From: Alphaproteobacteria bacterium
GTDB lineage: Bacteria > Pseudomonadota > Alphaproteobacteria > GCA-2731375
Assembly: GCA_021776235.1 (NCBI GenBank)
Contig: JAJFGG010000086.1
Span: forward strand, 40,585-104,584
Length of the DNA: 64,000 nt
Direction of reading: 5' to 3'
Of this stretch, positions 52,495-61,378 are shown piece after piece. The notes beneath the pieces are model-generated. The model had not been told where the DNA came from, searched no databases, and saw only the letters and a list, made by a program, of their open reading frames with translations. The first letter of the stretch is position 1, and every line of letters starts with the position of its first letter. The translations under genes were made by a program, and so were the position numbers.

Positions 52495-53502
52495 ATGGTT
52501 ACGCGATCTGGTCCAGTTTCAGAAAGCAACATACCGCTGATCGACCTGGCGCCGATTGCCCATGGCGCGTTGTCGGGCGCGCGGGACATTGCCCCGGCTT
52601 TGCGGCAGGCACTGGAAGAGACCGGCTTCCTCATGATCATCAATCATGGCGTGCCGCAAGAGCTGATCGATCAAACATTTGCTCAGGCCAGGCGTTTCCA
52701 CGACCAGGGCATGGCGGCCAAGCGGGCGCTGTTGATGAACGCCCATAACAACGGTTACATGGCCATGGGCCGCTACAACGTTAGCACCTCGCGGGTCAGC
52801 GAGGCCGCCCTGCCGGATATGAATGAAGCATTCTTCATCAAGCGGGAGCGGCCGACGGACGATCCCCTGGTCGTGGCCGGGCGGCGGTTTGCCGGGCCGA
52901 ACGAATGGCCGGCGGATTTGCCGGGCTTTCGCGAGGCCATTCTGGCTTATACCGAGGCAGTCGACGCCCTGGGCCGGCGGCTGCTACCGGCCGTGGCTCT
53001 GGCTTTGGACCTGGCCCCGGATACTTTCGACGCCGCCTTCGCGGAGAGCCAGTTTTCGTTCCGCCTGTCCCATTATCCCTGTGCGGAAAAACAGCCCGAC
53101 CAGTACGGTATCGCGCCTCATACGGATGCCAATTTCATGACCTTTTTGGCCCAATCAGGGGTCCCCGGCCTGCAAATCAAGCTGCCGACCGGTGAATGGT
53201 GGGACGTTCCTTATATACCCGGATCGTTTGTGGTGAATACGGGCGATATGCTGCACCGCTGGACCAATGGGCGCTTTAAATCCACGCCGCACAGAGTGGT
53301 GCCGCCCGAGGACCGGGCACGTTATGCCATACCTTATTTTTTGGGGCCGCATCTAGATACCCTGATCTCCTGTCTGCCCAGTTGCTGCGACAAGGATAAC
53401 CCACCGCACGATCCCCCGATCACTTACGCCGACTACATCAGCTGGTGGTACGACGCGAACTACAACGCGGACGACCAGGATGATTTGCTGGCCGAGGGTT
53501 AG
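52495..53502 (+). CDS. 2-oxoglutarate/Fe(II) oxygenase-like protein with a changed co-substrate motif
   Basis: A 335-residue isopenicillin-N-synthase-like protein. Iron ligands His 209, Asp 211 (APHTDAN) and His 266 (STPHRV) are present. The 2-oxoglutarate Arg-x-Ser motif reads Arg-Tyr-Ala (276-278), so the Ser is missing, as is sometimes seen in members that work without 2-oxoglutarate. The ATG at 52495 has AAAGGA 7-8 bases upstream; in-frame ATGs further up have no ribosome site. It follows the hydantoinase genes on the same strand, 153 bases away, and may share their transcript. Confidence 0.86.
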   Translation: MVTRSGPVSESNIPLIDLAPIAHGALSGARDIAPALRQALEETGFLMIINHGVPQELIDQTFAQARRFHDQGMAAKRALLMNAHNNGYMAMGRYNVSTSRVSEAALPDMNEAFFIKRERPTDDPLVVAGRRFAGPNEWPADLPGFREAILAYTEAVDALGRRLLPAVALALDLAPDTFDAAFAESQFSFRLSHYPCAEKQPDQYGIAPHTDANFMTFLAQSGVPGLQIKLPTGEWWDVPYIPGSFVVNTGDMLHRWTNGRFKSTPHRVVPPEDRARYAIPYFLGPHLDTLISCLPSCCDKDNPPHDPPITYADYISWWYDANYNADDQDDLLAEG

Positions 53503-53678
53503 CTGATCTGCGGCCTTTGAACCTTATGCTGGCCAGCGCCGGTATAAGCCTTTTGGCATGACCTGCGATTAACTTCGGGTTAATGCAAACATTGCATTAT
53601 AGCGGCCGGTATTGCGCACTGAAAATCCAGAATGTAGGTGCGCCAAAATATGGATCTCGAAAGTATTGGTTGTTCTTG

Positions 53679-54617
53679 ATGATGCCTGTTGTAAGTAATT
53701 CACGCCCCACGGCCAACAAGGGGTCCTTGTTTGCGCGTCTGCATGCCTGGTGGGAAGGCATGGAGGTGGAGGGTGAGGGGGCCTTCGATGCCGATGGCGG
53801 CCAGGCCGGCAACCAGCGAAAACTGATTGCGGACAGGGCCGGTTGGCCGCCCGCTCGCCTGGCTGCGGCGCAAAGACTGTTTGGCCAGGGTTGTACTTTC
53901 CCTGATGCCGAGAAGATCATTGCCCAGCAAATCAAACCATTGGCCGTGCATGGCGATACGGGCGTGTTGGACATCGCTGCCGGCATTGGTACTTCGGCGC
54001 GGGTTATCGCCCAAACAACTGGCGCCCGGGTCGATGGATTAGAGTTGGATCCGGCGCAGGTGGAAACTGGCAATCGAATTGCCGAAGATGCCGGGCTGGG
54101 TGAAACGGCAGCCCTGCAGGAAGGTGGGCTGGGCAATTGCGCTGTAGAATCCGGCACGCAGGAGTTTATTTATGGCCGCGAGGCGTTATTGGGCCTGGCT
54201 GACAAGGATATGATGTTCCGAGAAATATGGTCGCTTCTGAAACCTGGCGGACAGGTCTGGCTGTTGGATTTCATGGCCAAGAAGGCGGAAGTGGCTACGC
54301 AGGATGCTGCGAATTGGGCCAATTTCGAAAAAATAAATCCGCACTTGTCCTCTGTTGAGAAAATCAAACAGGACCTGACGGCCAGCTTTTTGGATGTCCA
54401 CGTGACGGAGGATATCTCGAAAGAATTTAGCAGGCAGATTTTACGCGGCCTGGCCACTGTGGCGAACGGTCTGCAACTGGATTCCGTACCCAAGGACCAG
54501 CATCCCTGGATCATGTGGGAACTGAAAATGTGGGTCCGGCGCGCAGCCATTCTCAAAGCGGGCAATATCGGCTTCTATCGTATTCATGCCAGCAAGGCGT
54601 ATGACGATCCGGCGTAA
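53679..54617 (+). CDS. SAM-dependent methyltransferase
   Basis: A protein of about 312 residues with a Rossmann-type methyltransferase core. Seen: motif I VLDIAAGIGTSARVIAQTTGARVDGLELDPAQVETGNRIAED, and the post-motif region LLKPGGQVWLLDFMAKKAEVATQDAA. The substrate is not known; the layout is like small-molecule methyltransferases. The N-terminus is uncertain; the ATGs at 53679 and 53682 follow a poor ribosome site. It stands between the oxygenase and ribosomal protein L36 with no operon partner. Confidence 0.78.
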   Translation: MMPVVSNSRPTANKGSLFARLHAWWEGMEVEGEGAFDADGGQAGNQRKLIADRAGWPPARLAAAQRLFGQGCTFPDAEKIIAQQIKPLAVHGDTGVLDIAAGIGTSARVIAQTTGARVDGLELDPAQVETGNRIAEDAGLGETAALQEGGLGNCAVESGTQEFIYGREALLGLADKDMMFREIWSLLKPGGQVWLLDFMAKKAEVATQDAANWANFEKINPHLSSVEKIKQDLTASFLDVHVTEDISKEFSRQILRGLATVANGLQLDSVPKDQHPWIMWELKMWVRRAAILKAGNIGFYRIHASKAYDDPA

Positions 54618-54752
54618 CGATAAATCTGCCCCGCCATTGCCCTGCGATAAGGACCGCAAATGCGACTCTGGGTGGCGTTGACAGCCCCTGGGGGCGTCTG
54701 TATGTTCCGCCGACCGTTTTGCCCTGAACAGGGGCCGCGCACAGGTGATATG

Positions 54753-54878
54753 ATGAAAGTTCTGAATTCTTTGAAGTCGGCGAAAAAGCGCCATCGTGAT
54801 TGCCGGGTCATTCGCCGCAAAGGTCGGGTTTATGTGATCAACAAAACCAACCGCCGCTTCAAGGCGCGCCAGGGCTAA
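54753..54878 (+). CDS. rpmJ: 50S ribosomal protein L36
   Basis: A 41-residue ribosomal protein of the large subunit. Seen: [19 protein letters not shown] then [22 protein letters not shown]. This is the form with a single Cys (Cys 17) instead of the four-ligand zinc ribbon, usual in alphaproteobacteria. AGGTG lies 5 bases before the ATG at 54753; an ATG one codon upstream is a possible alternative. It is not in a ribosomal operon here and has its own terminator directly after (54917-54941). Confidence 0.96.
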   Translation: MKVLNSLKSAKKRHRDCRVIRRKGRVYVINKTNRRFKARQG

Positions 54879-54916
54879 AGCATAGCCAACTTTCTGGACT
54901 GACCATTGTTGCCGTG

Positions 54917-54941
54917 CCGTGCAGGCGCGGTTTTTGTTTTT
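54917..54941 (+). terminator. Intrinsic terminator after rpmJ
   Basis: Stem CCGTG (54917-54921)/CGCGG (54926-54930) with a CAGG loop and a T-rich tract TTTTTGTTTTT (54931-54941), 39 bases past the rpmJ stop. It has the classical shape of a rho-independent terminator. Confidence 0.8.
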
Positions 54942-55003
54942 CCGTTCTTTCTCGGTGCAACATTTGCTATTACTGGCCAAGCCCTTTGGCCGGAGATTAA
55001 ACC

Positions 55004-56488
55004 ATGCGCATGCCGGAACCCGATGCCAACATTCTGGCGCAACGGTTGGGGCTTGTTGCCGCCTTGCGTAAAATCGTATCTGGGGAAGGCGTGATCGCCG
55101 ATGAGGTGGCGCTGCGGGCCTATGAATCCGACGGCCTGACCGCCTATCGGCAAACTCCCATGTGTGTGGTGCTGCCCGAGACCGTGGATCAGGTTTCCGC
55201 CGTCATGCGTCTTTGCGAGGCATGGGGCGTGAAGATCGTGCCGCGCGGCGCCGGCACCTCGCTGTCGGGCGGGGCGTTGCCCTTGGCTGATGGTATTGTC
55301 CTGGGTCTGGGTAAATTCAATCAGGTGCTGGAAATCGATTATGAAAACCGGGCCGTCAGGGTTCAGCCCGGCGTCACAAATTTGGGCATCAGCCAGGCGG
55401 TCGAGACCGCCGGATTCTATTACGCGCCCGATCCGTCCAGCCAGATCGCCTGCTCCATCGGCGGCAATGTGGCCGAGAATGCCGGCGGTGTGCATTGCCT
55501 GAAATACGGCGTGACCACGAACAATCTGCTGGGCTTGGAAATGGTGCTGCTGTCGGGCGAGGTGATCCGCCTGGGCGGCAAGCACCTGGATAGCGGCGGC
55601 TATGATCTGATGGGCCTGCTAACCGGTTCGGAAGGCCTATTGGGCGTGGTCACGGAGGTGACCGTGCGTATTCTGAAAAAGCCCGAGACCGCCCGCGCTG
55701 TGCTGATCGGCTTTCCTTCCAGCGAAGCGGCCGGCGCCTGCGTGGCGCAGGTCATCGGCGCCGGGATTATTCCCGGCGGTATGGAAATGATGGACAAGGC
55801 CGCCATCCACGCGGCCGAGGAATTCTGCCAGGCCGGCTATCCGCTGGAGGCGGAAGCCCTGTTGATCGTCGAATTGGATGGTCCCGGTCCGGAAGTGGAT
55901 TACCTGATTGAAAAGGTCGGCGAGATCGCCACGGCCTGCGGCTCCAACTCGCTTCGGGTTTCGGAAAACGAGGCCGAACGGATGGCGTTTTGGGCCGGAC
56001 GCAAGGCCGCCTTTCCCGCCATCGGGCGGATCAGCCCCGATTATCTGTGTATGGACGGCACCATTCCGCGCAATCGCCTGCCCGAAGTGCTGGCCCGCAT
56101 GAGCCAATTGAGCGAGCACTATGGCCTGCGTGTCGCCAATGTGTTCCATGCCGGTGATGGAAATCTGCATCCTTTGATCCTGTATGATGCCAATGCCGGT
56201 GAACTGGAAGCAGCGGAGCAGTTCGGCGCCGATATCCTGCGTCTTTGTGTCGAAGTCGGCGGCGTGCTGACCGGCGAGCATGGGGTCGGTGTCGAAAAGC
56301 GCGATCTGATGACGGCGGCCTTCACCGAGGATGATCTGGCGCAGCAGCAACGGCTGAAATGCGCTTTTGACCCCAATGGCCGCCTCAATCCGGGCAAGGT
56401 ATTCCCGGTCCTGCACCGTTGCGCCGAGCTGGGCCAGATGCACGTGCATAAGGGGCAGCTTCCATTCCCGGAAATCCCACGCTTCTGA
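55004..56488 (+). CDS. glcD: Glycolate oxidase subunit GlcD
   Basis: A 494-residue FAD-binding subunit of the membrane-associated glycolate oxidase, which oxidises glycolate to glyoxylate and feeds electrons to the respiratory chain. Seen: the PCMH-type FAD domain VPRGAGTSLSGGALPLADGIVLGLGKFNQVLEIDYENRAVRVQPGVTN, GGNVAENAGG, and the C-terminal FHAGDGNLHPLILYD and GVLTGEHGVGVEKRD. Its stop overlaps the glcE start (TGATG). The genes glcD, glcE and glcF are consecutive; no glcC regulator is beside them. Confidence 0.95.
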   Translation: MRMPEPDANILAQRLGLVAALRKIVSGEGVIADEVALRAYESDGLTAYRQTPMCVVLPETVDQVSAVMRLCEAWGVKIVPRGAGTSLSGGALPLADGIVLGLGKFNQVLEIDYENRAVRVQPGVTNLGISQAVETAGFYYAPDPSSQIACSIGGNVAENAGGVHCLKYGVTTNNLLGLEMVLLSGEVIRLGGKHLDSGGYDLMGLLTGSEGLLGVVTEVTVRILKKPETARAVLIGFPSSEAAGACVAQVIGAGIIPGGMEMMDKAAIHAAEEFCQAGYPLEAEALLIVELDGPGPEVDYLIEKVGEIATACGSNSLRVSENEAERMAFWAGRKAAFPAIGRISPDYLCMDGTIPRNRLPEVLARMSQLSEHYGLRVANVFHAGDGNLHPLILYDANAGELEAAEQFGADILRLCVEVGGVLTGEHGVGVEKRDLMTAAFTEDDLAQQQRLKCAFDPNGRLNPGKVFPVLHRCAELGQMHVHKGQLPFPEIPRF

Positions 56489-57720
56489 TGCCTGAAACCC
56501 TCAAGCCGCAAGATGCCGCCCAGGTGGCCGAGGTGCTGGCCTGGGCCGCGGCCGAGGAAAAATCCATGGCCCTGGTGGGGGGTGACAGCAAGGCGGCCCT
56601 GGGCCGGCCCGTCGCCGCCGACTATCGCCTTGACCTGTCCGCCCTGAATGGCGTCAGTCTGTATGAGCCCGAGGAATTGGTGCTGCGCGCGGCTGCGTCC
56701 ACCCCCTTGGGTGAAATCCAGGCCATGTTGGCGCAACAGCGCCAGCAGTTGGCCTTTGAGCCACCGGATCTTGGCGATCTGTATCAGAATGTGAACAAGC
56801 AGACCATCGGTGGCGTTCTGGCGACGAATCTGGCCGGGCCGCGCCGTATCAAGGCGGGCGCCGCGCGGGATCATTTTCTCGGGGTCGAGGCTGTCTCGGG
56901 CCGGGGCACGGCCTTCAAATCCGGCGGCCGGGTGGTCAAGAACGTCACCGGCTATGATCTGTGCAAGTTGATGGCCGGCAGCTTCGGCACCCTGGCGGCC
57001 CTGACGGAAGTTACGGTCAAGGTGCTCCCGGCACCGGAAAAGGTCCGCACCGTGTTGTTGTTTGGGCTGGATGACCCGGCGGCCATTCTGGCCATGAGCC
57101 AGGCTGCCGGCAGCCCCCATGAGGTCTCCGGCCTGGCTCATTTGCCCGGCATGGTCGCGGCCCGGTCGGCGGTATCCTATGTCGCCGCTGCCGGCGACGC
57201 GGTGACCGCGGTGCGCCTTGAAGGCCCGGCGCCGTCGGTGACGCACCGCACGGAGGCGTTGCGCCGGCAATGGGGCGCCATGGCCGCGGTGGAAGAGCTG
57301 CACGGCCACAACAGCGCCATTCTGTGGCGGGAAATAGCCAATGTGGCGCCCCTGCTGCCTGACCCCGAAGCCATCATCTGGAAGGTTTCGGTCACGCCCA
57401 GCCTTGGCGCGCAGGTCGCCGCGGCGGCGTTGGCGATGGGGGGCGAGGGCTATTACGATTGGGCCGGGGGCTTGCTCTGGCTTGCGCTTCCTCTTCAGGG
57501 CGGCGGCCAGCGCAATGGCGGCGCGGGGCTGGTAAGGAACGCCCTGGATGATCAGGAAGGCGGGCACGCGACCTTGATGCGCGGGCCCGGTGCGTTACGT
57601 GAACGGATAGACGTTTTTCAACCCTGTGCGCCGCCATTGGCCGCCTTGAGCGCGCGCATCAAGGACGCGTTCGATCCACGCCGGATACTGAATCCCGGCC
57701 GCATGTACGGAGATATTTAG
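56488..57720 (+). CDS. glcE: Glycolate oxidase subunit GlcE
   Basis: A 410-residue second FAD-binding subunit, shorter than GlcD. Seen: ALVGGDSKAALGRPVAADYRLDLSALNGVSLYEPEELVLRAAASTPLGEIQAMLAQQ, DHFLGVEAVSGRGTAFKSGGRVVKNVTGYDLCKLMAGSFGTLAALTEVTVKVLP, all family marks. It is translationally coupled to glcD (one-base overlap) and lies 2 bases before glcF. It completes the glycolate oxidase with GlcD and GlcF. Confidence 0.95.
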   Translation: MPETLKPQDAAQVAEVLAWAAAEEKSMALVGGDSKAALGRPVAADYRLDLSALNGVSLYEPEELVLRAAASTPLGEIQAMLAQQRQQLAFEPPDLGDLYQNVNKQTIGGVLATNLAGPRRIKAGAARDHFLGVEAVSGRGTAFKSGGRVVKNVTGYDLCKLMAGSFGTLAALTEVTVKVLPAPEKVRTVLLFGLDDPAAILAMSQAAGSPHEVSGLAHLPGMVAARSAVSYVAAAGDAVTAVRLEGPAPSVTHRTEALRRQWGAMAAVEELHGHNSAILWREIANVAPLLPDPEAIIWKVSVTPSLGAQVAAAALAMGGEGYYDWAGGLLWLALPLQGGGQRNGGAGLVRNALDDQEGGHATLMRGPGALRERIDVFQPCAPPLAALSARIKDAFDPRRILNPGRMYGDI

Positions 57721-57722
57721 CC

Positions 57723-59006
57723 ATGCGAACGGATTTCATGGCCAATCAGCTGGCCGATCCGGATGTGGCCGAGGCCGATGGTATTCTGCGCAAATGCGTT
57801 CATTGCGGCTTTTGCACAGCGACCTGTCCGACCTATGTGCTGCTGGGCGATGAGTTGGACAGCCCCAGGGGCCGGATCTATCTGATCAAGAATATGCTGG
57901 AATCCGGGGCCAGGCCGGATGCGCGCACGGTGCGCCATATTGATCGCTGCCTGTCATGTCTGTCGTGCATGACAACCTGCCCCTCGGGCGTCAACTATAT
58001 GCATTTGCTTGATCGGGCCCGGGCCCGGATCGAGGCGCAGTTCCGCCGGCCCCTGGGCGACAGATTGTTGCGCTGGATATTGGCGATGGTGTTGCCCCGG
58101 CCCGGATTGTTTCGCCTGGCCCTGCATGGCGCGCGCCTGGTCAGGCCTTTGGCCGGTTTGGCGCCGGGCCGGATGCGGGCCATGCTGGCCATGGCCCCGG
58201 ACCAGTTGGCCAACCCGTCGGACATGGACCGGCCCCAGGTTTACCGGGCCCAGGGCGCCAGACGGATGCGGGTCGCTCTGTTGACGGGTTGCGCCCAACG
58301 GGTCCTGGACCCGGGCATCAACGAGGCCACCGTACGCCTGCTAACCCGCCTTGGTTGCGATGTGGTGGTGGCCGAAGGAGCCGGTTGCTGCGGCGCTCTG
58401 ACCCACCATATGGGCCGCGAGGCGGCGGCCATGACCTCCATCCGGGCCAATGTGGCGGCCTGGACGGCGGAACTGGATGGCGAGGGCCTGGATGCGGTGG
58501 TGATCAACGCCTCGGGCTGCGGCACGACGGTCAAGGATTATGGCCATATTCTGGCGGCCGACGCGGACTGGGCGGCGCCGGCCCGGCGGATTGCCGAACT
58601 GGCCGTGGATGTTACCGAACTGGTGCAGCGCCTGGACCTGCCGGCGCCCCAGCAGGCGCAATCCTTGAAGGTGGCCTATCACGCGGCCTGTTCCCTGCAA
58701 CATGGACAGAAAATTACCGCCTTGCCAAAACAATTACTGGAACAGGCGGGGTTTCAGGTCATGGATGTGCCGGAGGGGCATTTGTGCTGCGGCTCCGCCG
58801 GCACCTATAACCTGCTGCAGCCGGAATTGGCCGGCCGCCTGCTGGAACGCAAGGCCGGCCATATTGAAAGCCTGACCCCGGACCTGCTCGCCGCCGGCAA
58901 TATCGGCTGCATGGTGCAACTGCGCAGCGGCCTGGATCTGCCGGTGGTGCATACTGTGGAGCTGCTGGATTGGGCCACCGGCGGCCCCAAACCTGCCGCG
59001 CTTTAG
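57723..59006 (+). CDS. glcF: Glycolate oxidase iron-sulfur subunit GlcF
   Basis: A 427-residue subunit that carries electrons from GlcD/E. Two ferredoxin-like CxxCxxCxxxCP sites are present, CVHCGFCTATCP and CLSCLSCMTTCP (about 21-32 and 75-86). CCG-type domains follow, with EGAGCCGALTHHMG and CCGSAGTYNLLQPE. Length is usual for GlcF. It is 2 bases from glcE. Two hairpins follow before the converging pdxY gene. Confidence 0.95.
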   Translation: MRTDFMANQLADPDVAEADGILRKCVHCGFCTATCPTYVLLGDELDSPRGRIYLIKNMLESGARPDARTVRHIDRCLSCLSCMTTCPSGVNYMHLLDRARARIEAQFRRPLGDRLLRWILAMVLPRPGLFRLALHGARLVRPLAGLAPGRMRAMLAMAPDQLANPSDMDRPQVYRAQGARRMRVALLTGCAQRVLDPGINEATVRLLTRLGCDVVVAEGAGCCGALTHHMGREAAAMTSIRANVAAWTAELDGEGLDAVVINASGCGTTVKDYGHILAADADWAAPARRIAELAVDVTELVQRLDLPAPQQAQSLKVAYHAACSLQHGQKITALPKQLLEQAGFQVMDVPEGHLCCGSAGTYNLLQPELAGRLLERKAGHIESLTPDLLAAGNIGCMVQLRSGLDLPVVHTVELLDWATGGPKPAAL

Positions 59007-59052
59007 ACGATTTTCGAGAATGAAAATGGCAACCAAGGCCGCGACGGCGCCC

Positions 59053-59110
59053 CGGCGTTTGTACGCCGCCCCTCCCTGAAGCTCTTGGGGAGCCGTGCGC
59101 CCTGGCGCAC
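59053..59110. terminator. Two hairpins between convergent glcF and pdxY
   Basis: CGGCGT (59053-59058)/ACGCCG (59063-59068) with a TTGT loop, and GTGCGC (59095-59100)/GCGCAC (59105-59110) with a CCTG loop. Both are perfect 6-bp stems in the 122-base gap between converging genes. Neither has a T-run; they are candidate terminators. Confidence 0.5.
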
Positions 59111-59128
59111 TGGCGTGAACGAAAACAA

Positions 59129-59980
59129 CTAATCCAGGCGTTCTGCTTCGAACATCCGGCTTGGCGCCGTAATTTCATTCTGGGCCGTGACCACGGCCAG
59201 TTCGCCTGATCGCATGGCGATGCTGGCCTGGATCAGGCCATGCAGCGCGGCGGAGGCCCAGGCCAGGGCAGCGGCGATGTCGCCATGGTTCAGGTAATGG
59301 CCCAACAGAATGGCGGCAAAGGCATCGCCCGTTCCCTTCGGCACGCCCGGGCCATGGGCGGTCCCGGCGGCGACGAAAGGTACCCGGACCTGAAAGATAC
59401 CATCCGGCCCGACCGCCAAATTGTAAAGCCAATCCTCGACCTGCGCGGCGCCGGTGCAGACCACTGTTTCTGGACCGCCCCGGCGCAGATCCTGGGCTGC
59501 CTGCACGGCGTCATCCAGGTTAAGGATCTCTCGATCGGTCAGCCAGGCCAGTTCAAAGCGGTTCGGAGTGACAAGATCGGCGCGGGGCAATAGCTGCCCG
59601 CGCATCCCGGCCGCCAGTTCAGGGTCCACATATAGCCGGCCTTCATCACCCAGAACCGGGTCGCATAAAACCAATGCGTTGGGCATGGCCGCGATGGCGC
59701 GCAAGGCCACGTCGATGCTCCCCGCCTGCCCCAGGTAGCCCGTGTGCAGAGCGGCACAGCCGGCCAACAGATCCCGTTCCAGCAACCCATCCAGCAAACG
59801 GTTCTGCAGCGCCAGTTCCACCGGTCCGCCGCCATAGCCGCCATATCCCGGATGGTTGGAAAACAGCACCGTGGGCAAATGCCAGACCTGGTGGCCCAGC
59901 AGATGCCAGGCCGGCGCCGCCGCCTGGGCGCCCACATGGCCGTAGACCACGTGCGACGTGAGGCTGAATATGCTGGCCAT
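59129..59980 (-). CDS. pdxY: Pyridoxal/pyridoxamine kinase
   Basis: A 283-residue ribokinase-superfamily kinase that phosphorylates pyridoxal in the vitamin B6 salvage pathway. Seen: FSLTSHVVYGHVGAQAAAPAWHLLGHQVWHLPTVLFSNHPGYGG, VLCDPVLGDEGRLYVD, VTPNRFELAWLTDREI, and the anion-hole/catalytic GTGDAFAAIL with the Asp base. Length is right for PdxY. It is single and converges with glcF; tRNA-Val lies about 100 bases upstream. Confidence 0.93.
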   Translation of the reverse strand: MASIFSLTSHVVYGHVGAQAAAPAWHLLGHQVWHLPTVLFSNHPGYGGYGGGPVELALQNRLLDGLLERDLLAGCAALHTGYLGQAGSIDVALRAIAAMPNALVLCDPVLGDEGRLYVDPELAAGMRGQLLPRADLVTPNRFELAWLTDREILNLDDAVQAAQDLRRGGPETVVCTGAAQVEDWLYNLAVGPDGIFQVRVPFVAAGTAHGPGVPKGTGDAFAAILLGHYLNHGDIAAALAWASAALHGLIQASIAMRSGELAVVTAQNEITAPSRMFEAERLD

Positions 59981-60080
59981 GGGGCGGGGCCTTTCCTTGG
60001 CAGGCCTGAAACAGACCCCAGCATAGCGCCTGCCCAGGGCCGTGCGTCACAATTTCGGCAAGCGTCTTTGAAGGGGAAAA

Positions 60081-60157
60081 TGGTGGGCGCGCCTGGAATC
60101 GAACCAGGGACCTCCGCCATGTCAAGACGGCACTCTAACCATCTGAGCTACGCGCCC
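60081..60157 (-). tRNA. tRNA-Val (anticodon GAC)
   Basis: 77-nt tRNA on the minus strand. Acceptor GGGCGCG pairs with CGCGCCC, anticodon stem CCGTC/GGCGG with loop TTGACAT (anticodon GAC), T-arm CCTGGTTCGATTCCAGG, discriminator A and an encoded CCA (60083-60081). The cloverleaf is complete. Confidence 0.96.
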
Positions 60158-60344
60158 GTAGACACCAGTTCCGCACGCAGGCGGGAAATGATGTTTCGCA
60201 GTTGCGGGATATATGGGAAAGCTGGGGGCGGCGCAAGTCTGCAGTGGGCGACGCTCTGTACAAATCCCGTAAGCATGTTGCCATGGGACGGAAAATTTGC
60301 CACGATCCCTACCCATCGGTCGGGATATTTCGGGGAGTTGGGGC

Positions 60345-60950
60345 ATGTTGGGACAGGCAAAAATCGGGTTGCTGCAACGGGCAGTTCTGTTGCAGTTGGT
60401 CGTCGCGTTTATGTTATATGTCACGCCCTTGAGCGCCGGGGCTATGTTCGTGCTATCGCCGGCCAGTCCGCAACCGGATAAATCGGCACTGGTGCCCGGT
60501 CTTGCCGTCCAATATGCCTATGGCATGGTGAAGTGGCTTGACATTGCGGAAGGCTACCGCAGTTACGCGAAACCGGGCAAACCGCTGACCGGTTTCATGT
60601 ATGGCGATACCGAGATCGGGGAGAAGGCGCTGACCTCTGATTCACGGGAAGAAGTGTCTGCCTTTATCAAAGGCTTCATGCATTTTGAAGAAGGCGTTCA
60701 CGAGCTTGAATTTCAATCCAACGACGGCCTTCGGGTGACCATGTCCGGCATCAAGGTGTACGAGCACGACGGCCGGCACACCTGCCAGACGAACGGCGCC
60801 ATTCAGATCAAGGCGCCGAAAACCGGGTGGTATGCGGTTAAGGCATTGTTTTTTCAAAGATACCATACTTCTTGCCTGGACCTGAGCATACGCCGCCCCG
60901 GCGGCGAATGGGACTGGACCAAACCCGAGATGTATGCCCACATTCCCTAA
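60345..60950 (+). CDS. Exported PA14-like domain protein
   Basis: A 201-residue exported protein. N-terminal hydrophobic segment LLQRAVLLQLVVAFMLYVTPLSAGA is a signal peptide or anchor. The mature part (GYRSYAKPGKPLTGFMYGDTEIGEKAL...EFQSNDGLRVTMSGIKVYEHDG...IQIKAPKTGWYAVKALFFQRYHTSCLDLSI) has the beta-sandwich wording of PA14-like carbohydrate-binding or ligand-binding domains (EFQSNDGLRVTM resembles the calcium-site region). Tentative. GGGGAG precedes the ATG at 60345. No partner is next to it except the protease gene 428 bases on. Confidence 0.7.
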   Translation: MLGQAKIGLLQRAVLLQLVVAFMLYVTPLSAGAMFVLSPASPQPDKSALVPGLAVQYAYGMVKWLDIAEGYRSYAKPGKPLTGFMYGDTEIGEKALTSDSREEVSAFIKGFMHFEEGVHELEFQSNDGLRVTMSGIKVYEHDGRHTCQTNGAIQIKAPKTGWYAVKALFFQRYHTSCLDLSIRRPGGEWDWTKPEMYAHIP

Positions 60951-61378
60951 TCAGATTTTGCGGTTGATCGAATTAGTCCGGGCATTTTCTCTCTCGCCAG
61001 TGTGCCGAGGTGCCCTGGCCTCGTATTTCTGATCCAAGACGCAAATCCGCCGCCGCGCAGAACAATATTGCGGCAATTTATTCTGGCAAAATTCAATTGT
61101 CCCGTGTAAAATTAATCCTATATTAGCATTAGCGTTGCGTGTTTTGGACGCAGGCTATGGTGAGTTATGGTTAACAAGGGGAGGTCCAGTGCGGTCGTGT
61201 TAGATGTCATGACTTTAGGCTCTGCGGTGGCGGCGCTTAAAGCGGCAAATCGCGCCAAGGTTGGAAATCTGCGGTTCTTCAGGGGCCGGGTGAGTGGACA
61301 TATTTGGGTGCAATGGGATTGTAACTGTACGACTGCAGTGGAACGCTAGTTCCAAGGATAGGTTCGGACTACGTATTT
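60951..61378. promoter_or_regulatory. Promoter region of the protease gene
   Basis: 428 bases. A possible sigma-70 promoter is TTGTCC (61097-61102), 16-base spacer, TATATT (61119-61124), which would give a leader of about 250 bases. A 60-codon ORF at 61167-61349 is not convincing. AT-rich stretches lie at 61075-61130. Confidence 0.4.

Noticed and set aside
54660..54878. A longer 72-codon reading of the L36 gene
   Set aside because: The extra 31 residues have no ribosomal protein similarity; the 41-residue form starts at 54753 after AGGTG.
61167..61349. A 60-codon plus-strand ORF upstream of the protease
   Set aside because: No family recognised and no clear ribosome site; more likely leader sequence.
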